Origin: an uncultured Eubacteriales bacterium
GTDB taxonomy: Bacteria; Bacillota; Clostridia; Christensenellales; Aristaeellaceae
Direction of reading: 5' to 3'
Length of the DNA: 10,353 bases
Assembly: GCA_900548125.1 (NCBI GenBank)
Contig: URJN01000054.1
Span: forward strand, 1 to 10,353
Shown: piece after piece, positions 1 to 6,031 of the stretch
Layout: each line of letters opens with the position of its first letter
Position numbering within the stretch: position 1 is the stretch's first letter
The notes under the pieces: generated by a model
The model's input: the letters and a program-made list of their open reading frames with translations, nothing else
The model's database searches: none
Told to the model about the DNA's origin: nothing
Made by a program: the position numbers and the translations under genes

Positions 1-3
1 GAC

Positions 4-1767
4 TTAATCCCGATTCTCGATTTCCTTGCAGAGCTTGCCGAGGAACTCGTCAAGCGGCATGGTCACGGTCTGATCGGTATCGCGGTCACGGACGGAAACG
101 GTATTCGTTTCGACTTCCTTCGCGCCGATGATGAGCATATACGGCACGCGATCCACCTGACGCGCTTCGCGAATCTTATAGCCGATTTTTTCATTGCGGG
201 TATCCAGTTCGCAGCGAACCATCTTCTCGCGCAGCTTCTCATAGACTTCCTTCGCATAGTCCATGCTCTTGTCGGAAACCGGCAGAACCTTAACCTGCGT
301 CGGCGCGAGCCACGTCGGGAACTTGCCCGCGAAATGCTCGGTCAGGATGCCGATGAAACGCTCGATCGAGCCAAAGCACACGCGATGGATCATGATCGGA
401 CGCTGACGGCTTCCGTCCTCGGCGACATACTCCAAGCCGAAGTTGAGCGGCATCTGGAAGTCCAGCTGAATCGTGCCGCACTGCCAGGTGCGTCCGAGGC
501 TGTCGCGCAGATGGAAGTCAATCTTCGGGCCGTAGAACGCGCCGTCGCCCTCGTTGACGATATACGGCATCTCCAGCTTCTCCAACGCCTTAATCAGGCC
601 GTTGGTCGCTGCCTCCCAGTCCTCGTCGCTGCCCATGCTGTTCTCCGGACGGGTGGACAGCTCGACGAAATACTCAAATCCGAACTTGCTGTACACCTGA
701 TTGATCAGATCGACGACGCCGATAATCTCGTCCGTAATCTGATCCGGACGCATAAAGATATGCGCATCATCCTGCGTGAAGCAGCGCACGCGGAACAGAC
801 CGTGCAGCGCGCCCTTCAGCTCATGGCGATGGACAAGACCCAGTTCGCCCACGCGCAGCGGCAACTCGCGGTAAGAGTGCGGCTGGCTGCGATAGACCAT
901 GACGCCGCCCGGGCAGTTCATCGGCTTGATGCAGTAATCCTCGCCGTCGATCTTGGTGGCGTACATGTTATCCTTATAGTGATCCCAGTGACCGCTGGTC
1001 TCCCAGAGATGGCGGTTCATGATGAGCGGCGTGGAAACCTCGACATAGTTTGCCTTATAGTGGATATCACGCCAGTAGTCGATGAGCGCGTTCTTGAGCG
1101 CCATGCCCTTGGGCAGGAAGAACGGGAAGCCAGGGCCCTCATCGCAGAGCATGAACAGGTTCATTTCCTTACCGATGCGGCGATGGTCGCGGCGCGCCGC
1201 CTCTTCCATCAGCTTGACATACTCCTCCAGCTCTTCGCGGGTGCGGAAAGCCGTGCCGCCGATACGGGTGAGCATGATGTTGTTCTTATCGTTCTTCCAG
1301 TACGCGCCGGAGAGTTGAGTCAGCTTGAACGCCTTCAGTCCCTTGGTATAGCAAAGGTGCGGGCCGACGCACATATCGACATATTCGCCCTGCTGATAGA
1401 AGCTCAGAACGGCATCCTCCGGCAGATCGCCGATATGCTCAACCTTGTACACCTCACCGCGCTCTTCCATCAGCTTAACAGCTTCCTCACGGCTGAGAAC
1501 GAACGGCTTAATCGGCAGGTTTTCCTTGACGATTTTCGCCATTTCCGCCTCGATGGCGGGCAGGTCTTCATCGGAGAGCTTCTTGTCGCCCAAATCGACG
1601 TCGTAGTAGAAGCCCTTCTCCGTCGCGGGACCGTAAGCGAAGTGCGCCTGCGGATACAGGCGCTTGACCGCCTGCGCAAGGATATGCGCCGCGGTATGGC
1701 GGATGACGTGAAGCTCTTCCTCTTCCGGGCATTCGGCAACGTGTCCGTCGTTGTAGATAACCTTCAT
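4..1767 (-). CDS. thrS: Threonyl-tRNA synthetase, TGS-less form
   Basis: Charges tRNA-Thr with threonine in the cytosol; class II synthetase, 587 residues. In order: a short N-terminal stub (1-20), editing domain with the HxxxH and CxxxH metal/proofreading residues (H24, H28, C133, H137), catalytic core about 205-480, and the C-terminal anticodon-binding domain about 485-583. The three zinc ligands of the ThrS active site are present (C285 in MNCPGG, H336 in TQDDAHIF, H461 in MIHRV), and motif 3 is GSIERF with R470. The family is usually about 640 residues; the missing length is the TGS domain, of which only a first beta-hairpin-like stretch (KVIYNDGHVAE) seems left. I chose the ATG at 1767 because GAGGAG lies 9 nt upstream; the in-frame ATG at 1791 has no Shine-Dalgarno and follows the leader terminator closely. 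Expression is controlled by the threonine T-box upstream. The stop codon lies 3 bases from the window edge. Confidence 0.97.
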   Translation of the reverse strand: MKVIYNDGHVAECPEEEELHVIRHTAAHILAQAVKRLYPQAHFAYGPATEKGFYYDVDLGDKKLSDEDLPAIEAEMAKIVKENLPIKPFVLSREEAVKLMEERGEVYKVEHIGDLPEDAVLSFYQQGEYVDMCVGPHLCYTKGLKAFKLTQLSGAYWKNDKNNIMLTRIGGTAFRTREELEEYVKLMEEAARRDHRRIGKEMNLFMLCDEGPGFPFFLPKGMALKNALIDYWRDIHYKANYVEVSTPLIMNRHLWETSGHWDHYKDNMYATKIDGEDYCIKPMNCPGGVMVYRSQPHSYRELPLRVGELGLVHRHELKGALHGLFRVRCFTQDDAHIFMRPDQITDEIIGVVDLINQVYSKFGFEYFVELSTRPENSMGSDEDWEAATNGLIKALEKLEMPYIVNEGDGAFYGPKIDFHLRDSLGRTWQCGTIQLDFQMPLNFGLEYVAEDGSRQRPIMIHRVCFGSIERFIGILTEHFAGKFPTWLAPTQVKVLPVSDKSMDYAKEVYEKLREKMVRCELDTRNEKIGYKIREARQVDRVPYMLIIGAKEVETNTVSVRDRDTDQTVTMPLDEFLGKLCKEIENRD

Positions 1768-1776
1768 GATGATCTT

Positions 1777-1782
1777 CTCCTC
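1777..1782 (-). promoter_or_regulatory. thrS ribosome binding site
   Basis: GAGGAG on the minus strand, 9 nt before the ATG at 1767. It decides the start in favour of MKVIYNDG over an in-frame ATG eight codons upstream. It lies downstream of the T-box terminator, so it appears only in read-through transcripts. Confidence 0.85.
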
Positions 1783-1805
1783 TTTCTGCATATTTGGGAC
1801 GAATC

Positions 1806-1845
1806 AAAAAACGCCCGTCCCTCGCGTTTTGCTGAGGGACGAGCG
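1806..1845 (-). terminator. T-box intrinsic terminator before thrS
   Basis: On the minus strand CGCTCGTCCCTC (1845-1834) pairs fully, with one G-U, with GAGGGACGGGCG (1823-1812) around a 10-nt loop, followed at once by six T (1811-1806). This is a classical factor-independent terminator and the default fold of the T-box leader when charged tRNA-Thr is plentiful. Confidence 0.95.
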
Positions 1846-2020
1846 ATAAAAATCTAGCCCGTGGTTCCACCCTGATTGGTTCTCTTTGACGCTGTATCGC
1901 GCGCCGCGCGGCTTAATCAAAAGGTGGTCTTCGCCCCGCGCTCAACCGACGCGCTTTCAGCCAGCGGCGCATCTCTCTTGAGGTCTTGCGGTGGGGTTAC
2001 TCTTCTTTCTCATCTCAAGT
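1806..2020 (-). promoter_or_regulatory. T-box leader (tRNA-Thr-sensing riboswitch) of thrS
   Basis: The leader RNA binds uncharged tRNA-Thr and then lets transcription continue into thrS. Seen in the minus strand, 5' to 3': AGTAA of the stem I internal loop (about 2000), the conserved AGAGAG segment (about 1978-1973), a specifier region reading AAG-ACC-ACC with the ACC threonine codon at 1928-1926, and the T-box AGGGTGGAACCACGG at 1873-1859. The antiterminator is complete: AGGG (1873-1870) and ACG (1862-1860) pair with CGTCCCT (1841-1835), leaving the canonical UGGNACC bulge (1869-1863) that contacts the tRNA acceptor end. The same CGTCCCT also forms the 5' arm of the terminator, so the two folds exclude each other. 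The specifier matches the downstream gene. The 5' boundary is inferred from the promoter. Confidence 0.95.
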
Positions 2021-2026
2021 GAGGAC

Positions 2027-2055
2027 AGTATAAACCACGCCGGGAGAAAAGTCAA
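2027..2055 (-). promoter_or_regulatory. Sigma-A-type promoter of thrS
   Basis: Minus strand TTGACT (2055-2050), a 17-nt spacer, then TATACT (2032-2027). Each hexamer differs from consensus at one position and the spacing is optimal. The expected transcription start is near 2020, just before stem I of the T-box. The -35 box begins only 24 nt past the stop codon of the ABC exporter gene upstream. Confidence 0.88.
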
Positions 2056-2079
2056 GGTTGAAATGTGTAAAATACACGC

Positions 2080-3891
2080 TTATTGCTTTTCCTGCCTGCT
2101 CAGCTGCGTATGATACAGCGAAGCGTAAACGCCGTTTGCCTTCAGCAGGCTTTCATGCGTTCCCTGCTCGACGATCTTGCCGTGGTCGATGACAAGAATC
2201 ACATCCGCCTGACGGATGGTGGAAAGCCTGTGCGCGATGACGAAGGACGTCGTGCCCTGCATCAGCGTATGCGTCGCTTTCTGAATCAGCATTTCCGTTT
2301 CGGTATCGACAGAGCTGGTCGCTTCATCCAGCACAAAAATCTTCGGCTTGGCGATAACCGCACGCGCAAAAGAGATGAGCTGCTTTTCTCCCGTGGAGAG
2401 CCTGTCGCCGCATTCGCCGACATCGGTGTCATAGCCCTGTTCGAGCTTCGCCGCGACGCGATCCGCGCTGACGGCTTTCGCCGCTTCGTAAACCTCTTCG
2501 TCGGTCGCCTCGGGTCTGCCGTAACGGATATTCTCACGAATCGTTCCGGAGAACAGATGCGGCGATTGCAGAACGTAACCGATGTGGCTGTGCAGCCAGA
2601 GCTGACTGCGCTCGCGCACATCCCTGCCGTCAATCAGCACGCGCCCGCCCGTCGGCTCAAAGAATCGGCAAACGAGATTGACCAGCGTGCTTTTGCCCGC
2701 GCCCGTTTCGCCGACAATGGCGACCGTGCTTCCCGCGGGAACATGCAGCGAAAAATGCGTCAGCACCTCCTCGCCGCCGTCCGGATAGGTGAAAGATACG
2801 TCGTCGAAATCGACTTCGCCGCGCATCTCCTCCCAGTTTTCCTTCTTCGGCTCGAAGCAGTCGCCGTATTTCGCCTCGACCTCCGGACTATCCTGAACGG
2901 TCGGCTGCGCGTCAATCAGTCCGACGACGCGCTCCACGTTCGCCTGTAGGGAGATAAACTGCGAAATACGTGCCGCCTGCTGGCGGAAGGTCTGGAAAAG
3001 GCTCAGTGCATAGGTCATGAACGCGCTCAGCACGCCCAGACTCAGCGTGCCGTTTAGTGCCATTCTGCCGCCGCGCAGCAGCGTCGCGCTTGCCGCCAGC
3101 GTTCCGCAAAGCACGATGAGCGGAACATAGATGGCACGCATGCGCCCGTGCAGGATGCCGGCTTTCGCCGCACGCGCCGTCGTCTGCTCAAACTCACCGG
3201 TCAGGCGTCCTTCCAGCGCGAGGGTTTTGCTGGTCTTTGCGCCCATGATGCCCTCGTTGTAGCTGCTGGTGATTTTGGAATGCTGGGCGCGGACATCGCG
3301 GTTGAGCACGATGAGCCGCCGCTGGAAATAAACCGTCAGCGCGACGACGATCGGAGCGACGATGATGATGGTCATCGCCAGCGGCGCGGACAGCCTGAGC
3401 ATCACGCCGAACACGCCGAGGATATACGCGAATCCCCAGAGGATATCCGGAAAAATCCACGCGATGCAGGACGCGATTCGGTCTGTATCCGTCATGACGC
3501 GCGAGAGCGTATGCCCCGCGCTTGTCACGTTGTAATAGTCAAGACTGAGCTTTTGCAGGTTGACGAAGCAGGCGTCCTTCATGTCGCGCCCGCTGTACAT
3601 TTCCAGCCCCATGCACGCCTTGAAATAGATGAACAGTGCCATGATTTCAAGTGCCATGACGGTGCCGTAGCGCAGCGCATAGCCGCCGAACCCCGCGGTC
3701 GTCCCCTTCGTGATAAAGGCATCGACGACCTCACTTTGCAGCAGCGGAATGTAAAAATCCGCCGCCGCCATCAGCAGGTTGCTGATGATGGCAACCGCAA
3801 AGCGCACCCGATGCTGGCGAACGCATCGCCAAAGCCGTTTCCACGGTTTGACGGAGAAAGCCGTCTGTTTATCCTCTTTTCTTTGGCTCAT
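2080..3891 (-). CDS. ABC exporter half-transporter, subunit with canonical catalytic Walker B
   Basis: Type I ABC exporter of 603 residues: transmembrane domain about 30-325 and nucleotide-binding domain about 360-590. Visible motifs are Walker A GETGAGKST (394-402), Q-loop Q442, signature LSTGE (498-502) instead of LSGGQ, Walker B IFVLDE (518-523) with the catalytic glutamate E523, and switch histidine H554 in IAHRLSTI. The degenerate signature paired with an intact glutamate is the pattern of one partner in heterodimeric multidrug-type exporters such as TM287/288 and BmrC/BmrD. The ATG at 3891 overlaps the stop of the upstream partner gene by one base (TGATG), with GGAGG 7 nt before it, so translation is probably coupled and made 1:1. 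Substrate is not readable from sequence; drug, peptide or lipid export are all possible. No clear terminator follows. Confidence 0.95.
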   Translation of the reverse strand: MSQRKEDKQTAFSVKPWKRLWRCVRQHRVRFAVAIISNLLMAAADFYIPLLQSEVVDAFITKGTTAGFGGYALRYGTVMALEIMALFIYFKACMGLEMYSGRDMKDACFVNLQKLSLDYYNVTSAGHTLSRVMTDTDRIASCIAWIFPDILWGFAYILGVFGVMLRLSAPLAMTIIIVAPIVVALTVYFQRRLIVLNRDVRAQHSKITSSYNEGIMGAKTSKTLALEGRLTGEFEQTTARAAKAGILHGRMRAIYVPLIVLCGTLAASATLLRGGRMALNGTLSLGVLSAFMTYALSLFQTFRQQAARISQFISLQANVERVVGLIDAQPTVQDSPEVEAKYGDCFEPKKENWEEMRGEVDFDDVSFTYPDGGEEVLTHFSLHVPAGSTVAIVGETGAGKSTLVNLVCRFFEPTGGRVLIDGRDVRERSQLWLHSHIGYVLQSPHLFSGTIRENIRYGRPEATDEEVYEAAKAVSADRVAAKLEQGYDTDVGECGDRLSTGEKQLISFARAVIAKPKIFVLDEATSSVDTETEMLIQKATHTLMQGTTSFVIAHRLSTIRQADVILVIDHGKIVEQGTHESLLKANGVYASLYHTQLSRQEKQ

Positions 3892-5684
3892 CAGGCTTCC
3901 TCCTCTCCCTGTGCAGACTGCATCGCCGCGGTATGCGCAAATACGCCGCCCGCCTGAAGCAGTTCTTCCGGTGTGCCGCGCTCGATAATCTGTCCGTCGC
4001 GCAGAACGATAATCTGATCCGCCTGCATCAGCGTCGCCACGCGGTGCGCAATCAGGATGAGCGTCGAGCCGCCCGCCGCTTCGCGCAGACGCCCTCGGAT
4101 GGCTTCATCCGTCTTGGCGTCCACCGCGGACAGCGCGTCGTCAAAGACCATGATGGGCGCATGCTCCAGCAGCGTTCTGGCGATTGCCGTGCGCTGCTTC
4201 TGTCCGCCGGAGAGGGTCACGCCGCGCTCGCCGACAACCGTATCATAGCCGTCCTGAAAGCCGGAAACCGAATCATGCAGACAGGCTTCCTTCGCCGCCT
4301 GCTCGATTTCCGCCTGACTGACGCCGTCTTTGGTGATGGCGATATTCTGCGCGACCGTTCTTGAAAATAGGAACGGCTCCTGCAAAACCACGCCCACGCC
4401 GCGGCGAAGCTCGGTCTGGTTCATCTCGCGCAGATCGACGCCGCCGATGGTGATTTTGCCTTCCTTCGGGTCATACAGCCGCGCCAGCAGCAGCGCGATG
4501 GTGCTTTTGCCGCTTCCGGTTTCGCCCAGAATGCCCAACGTGCTTCCGCCTTTGACGGTGAAGCTCACATCACGCAGAACCGCCTTCTGCTCATAAGCGA
4601 AACTCACATGGTCAAAGCAGATGTCGCCCGACAGGTTCGCCGCCGCCGGCTCATTCGGGCTTTGTTCCTGCTCCGCCTTGAGGATATAGAGCAGGCGGTC
4701 GATGGAAACGCCCGCTTTGCTCATCTCCGACAGCGTGCGTCCCAGTGCGCGGACGGGCCATGTGAGCTGGCGCGTGTAGCTGACAAAAGCCAGATAGGTA
4801 CCCAGCGTGATTTCGCCCGAAACGCACATATGCACACCCATCGCAATGACGCCGAACACCTGAATCATGCTCATGATATCGCCCAGCGTCCAGAACACCG
4901 TCAGCATATCGCACAGGCGCATCCAGATATTGGTATAGGTATTGTTCTTTTCGCGGAACTTTTTCAGCTCGTCGCGCTCACGTCCGAATGCGCGGACGAC
5001 GCGCACGCCGGTGATGTTCTCCTGAACCGTGCTGGAAAGCACGCCCTCCGCTTCGTCCGCCTTCGCGTATCCCTTCGAGATTCGGGTATAAAACACCAGC
5101 GAATACCCGACGATGACCGGAATGAACGCAAACGCAAACAGGGATATCTTCACATTCATCGTGAACATGGCAACCATGTACACGAGAATCAGGAACGTCG
5201 TGCTGAGCAATTCAACCATCTGCTCGGCGATAAACGTGCGCACAACCTCCACGTCGGAGGTGCATCGCTGAATGATATCGCCTGTCGCATTCTGCACATG
5301 CCAGCTGTACGGCAGCCTCTGGATGTGCCCATACAGCGCATCGCGCAGGGATTTGACAAATCGCTCGGAGCCTTTTGGCAGGTTGGAATCCTGCACAAAT
5401 CCGGCGGCAAATTCCAGCAGCGCGACCACGGCGGCGGCAGCCGCACACCAGACGAGCAGCTGCCCCGCGGTCGTATCCATCAAAAAGCCGGGCAGACCGG
5501 CTCTGTCCCCCATGAGCGCGTGGTCAACGGTAAAGCGGATAATCTGCGTAAACAGCGTCCGCAAAAGCGTTGCCGCCAAAGACGCGCCGATACCCAGCGC
5601 AAAAGCGGACGCCGCCGGCTTCAGATGATGCAGCAGCAGCTCTGCCTTTTTTCTCGCGCTCTCTTTCGTTGTTTTTTCTTCCAT
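3891..5684 (-). CDS. ABC exporter half-transporter, subunit with degenerate Walker B
   Basis: Type I ABC exporter of 597 residues: charged N-terminus, transmembrane domain about 25-320, nucleotide-binding domain about 352-580. Motifs: Walker A GETGSGKST (387-395), Q-loop Q435, canonical signature LSGGQ (491-495), Walker B IMVFDD (511-516) where aspartate D516 replaces the catalytic glutamate, and switch histidine H547 in IAHRVATL. This complements the downstream subunit: its LSGGQ would complete the active ATP site on the partner, while its own Walker site faces the partner's degenerate LSTGE. I chose the ATG at 5684 because AGGAG lies a few nt upstream; a GTG one codon earlier (5687) is also possible. 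It is the first gene of a two-gene operon after a repeat-rich spacer; I could not find a convincing promoter in that spacer. Substrate unknown. Confidence 0.95.
   Translation of the reverse strand: MEEKTTKESARKKAELLLHHLKPAASAFALGIGASLAATLLRTLFTQIIRFTVDHALMGDRAGLPGFLMDTTAGQLLVWCAAAAAVVALLEFAAGFVQDSNLPKGSERFVKSLRDALYGHIQRLPYSWHVQNATGDIIQRCTSDVEVVRTFIAEQMVELLSTTFLILVYMVAMFTMNVKISLFAFAFIPVIVGYSLVFYTRISKGYAKADEAEGVLSSTVQENITGVRVVRAFGRERDELKKFREKNNTYTNIWMRLCDMLTVFWTLGDIMSMIQVFGVIAMGVHMCVSGEITLGTYLAFVSYTRQLTWPVRALGRTLSEMSKAGVSIDRLLYILKAEQEQSPNEPAAANLSGDICFDHVSFAYEQKAVLRDVSFTVKGGSTLGILGETGSGKSTIALLLARLYDPKEGKITIGGVDLREMNQTELRRGVGVVLQEPFLFSRTVAQNIAITKDGVSQAEIEQAAKEACLHDSVSGFQDGYDTVVGERGVTLSGGQKQRTAIARTLLEHAPIMVFDDALSAVDAKTDEAIRGRLREAAGGSTLILIAHRVATLMQADQIIVLRDGQIIERGTPEELLQAGGVFAHTAAMQSAQGEEEA
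3899..3903 (-). promoter_or_regulatory. Ribosome binding site inside the end of the upstream ABC gene
   Basis: GGAGG on the minus strand, 7 nt before the ATG at 3891 and inside the last codons of the 597-residue partner. With the TGATG stop/start overlap it supports coupled translation of the two half-transporters. Confidence 0.8.
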
Positions 5685-5696
5685 CACTTTCTCCTA

Positions 5697-5718
5697 TTGG
5701 CTGCATTTTGGCTGCATT
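5697..5718. repeat. 11-bp tandem duplication before the ABC operon
   Basis: TTGGCTGCATT occurs twice in perfect tandem (5697-5707 and 5708-5718), directly upstream of the AGGAG ribosome binding site of the first ABC gene and abutting the left double-hairpin unit. It could be a slippage product or part of an insertion footprint. Confidence 0.85.
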
Positions 5719-5763
5719 GAGGGCTACGCCCTCAAGCTCCCGGCAGGAAACCCTGTTCCCTGC
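5717..5763 (+). repeat. Double-hairpin repeat unit, left copy
   Basis: Two hairpins with 3-nt loops in tandem: TTGAGGGC-TAC-GCCCTCAA (5717-5735) and GCAGGAAAC-CCT-GTTCCCTGC (5743-5763, one mismatch), joined by 7 nt. The unit aligns with the reverse complement of 5978-6021 at about 34 identities over 44 aligned positions with three single-base gaps. The differences mostly keep stem pairing, as in REP-type intergenic elements. Confidence 0.75.
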
Positions 5764-5793
5764 ACAGCTTGTTGACATGAGCAAACTGGGTTT

Positions 5794-5875
5794 GAATAGC
5801 AAAACCAAGACATTCAGCTATTCTTTCATTTGCAGAAAGGGCTATTCTCCCCCCTTTTCGGGGGAGGAGAATAGC
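5794..5875. repeat. Four copies of GAATAGC/GCTATTC
   Basis: On the plus strand GAATAGC at 5794-5800, GCTATTC at 5817-5823, GCTATTC at 5841-5847 and GAATAGC at 5869-5875. The order allows two local hairpins (1 with 2, 3 with 4) or cross-pairing (1 with 3, 2 with 4), so RNA from either strand could adopt alternative folds. The second hairpin is by far the stronger. Confidence 0.7.
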
Positions 5876-5880
5876 TTTTT
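5841..5880 (+). terminator. Strong hairpin with T-tract on the plus strand
   Basis: GCTATTCTCC (5841-5850) pairs perfectly with GGAGAATAGC (5866-5875); inner CCCC and GGGG extend the stem around a TTTTCG loop with one bulged A. TTTTT follows (5876-5880). The geometry is that of an intrinsic terminator reading plus, yet no plus-strand gene precedes it. Read on the minus strand the hairpin is followed by CCCTTTC, a poor tract, so it is a weak terminator for pdp transcripts. It may belong to the repeat element or end a small antisense RNA; which one is not shown. Confidence 0.55.
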
Positions 5881-5977
5881 GCCTGCATTTCGGGCTGGGA
5901 ACCTCGTTTCATGCACCCTTTTCTTCAAATAATTGAACGCCAAACCGATTTAACCGGCGCGAAGCGAAGGAGAAGGT

Positions 5978-6021
5978 CAAGGGAACTGAGTTCCCTTGTG
6001 GGGCTTGGGGCAAAGCCCCAA
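5978..6021 (-). repeat. Double-hairpin repeat unit, right copy (inverted)
   Basis: Two tandem hairpins with 3-nt loops: CAAGGGAAC-TGA-GTTCCCTTG (5978-5998) and TTGGGGC-AAA-GCCCCAA (6005-6021). It is the inverted, diverged partner of 5717-5763. It begins about 10 nt past the pdp stop codon, so in pdp mRNA it would fold near the 3' end and could block 3' exonucleases, or act as a leaky terminator without a T-tract. Confidence 0.75.
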
Positions 6022-6031
6022 ACGTCCCCCG

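Larger units (their letters stand above)
5685..6031. other. Gene-free, palindrome-rich spacer between pdp and the ABC operon
   Basis: No credible gene on either strand. It holds, from low to high coordinate: an 11-bp tandem duplication, a double-hairpin unit, a core with GAATAGC/GCTATTC copies and a strong hairpin with a T-tract on the plus strand, a small inverted repeat TTCAA-ATAA-TTGAA (5924-5937), and a second double-hairpin unit in the opposite orientation. The ABC operon promoter should lie here unless it is read from pdp, but no good -35/-10 pair on the minus strand is visible. Confidence 0.8.

Noticed and set aside
334..1857. Long open frame on the plus strand opposite thrS (507 codons)
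   Set aside because: Antisense to a gene with every ThrS active-site residue; its product has no recognisable motifs and also runs through the T-box terminator. Long antisense frames are expected in GC-rich coding DNA.
2065..2077. GTGTA-AAA-TACAC stem as terminator of the ABC operon
   Set aside because: Only five AT-rich pairs and no real T-tract on the minus strand (ATTTC follows).
3891..5684. Missing Walker B glutamate as a sign of a decaying ABC gene
   Set aside because: The defect is complemented by the partner gene in the exact pattern of known asymmetric exporters, and both frames are intact.
4608..5720. Open frame on the plus strand opposite the first ABC gene (370 codons)
   Set aside because: Antisense shadow with low-complexity basic composition; the minus-strand gene is unambiguous.
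5772..5800. Plus-strand promoter starting with TTGACA
   Set aside because: The -35 is perfect, but spacers of 15-19 nt give no hexamer with more than about 3 of 6 matches to TATAAT.
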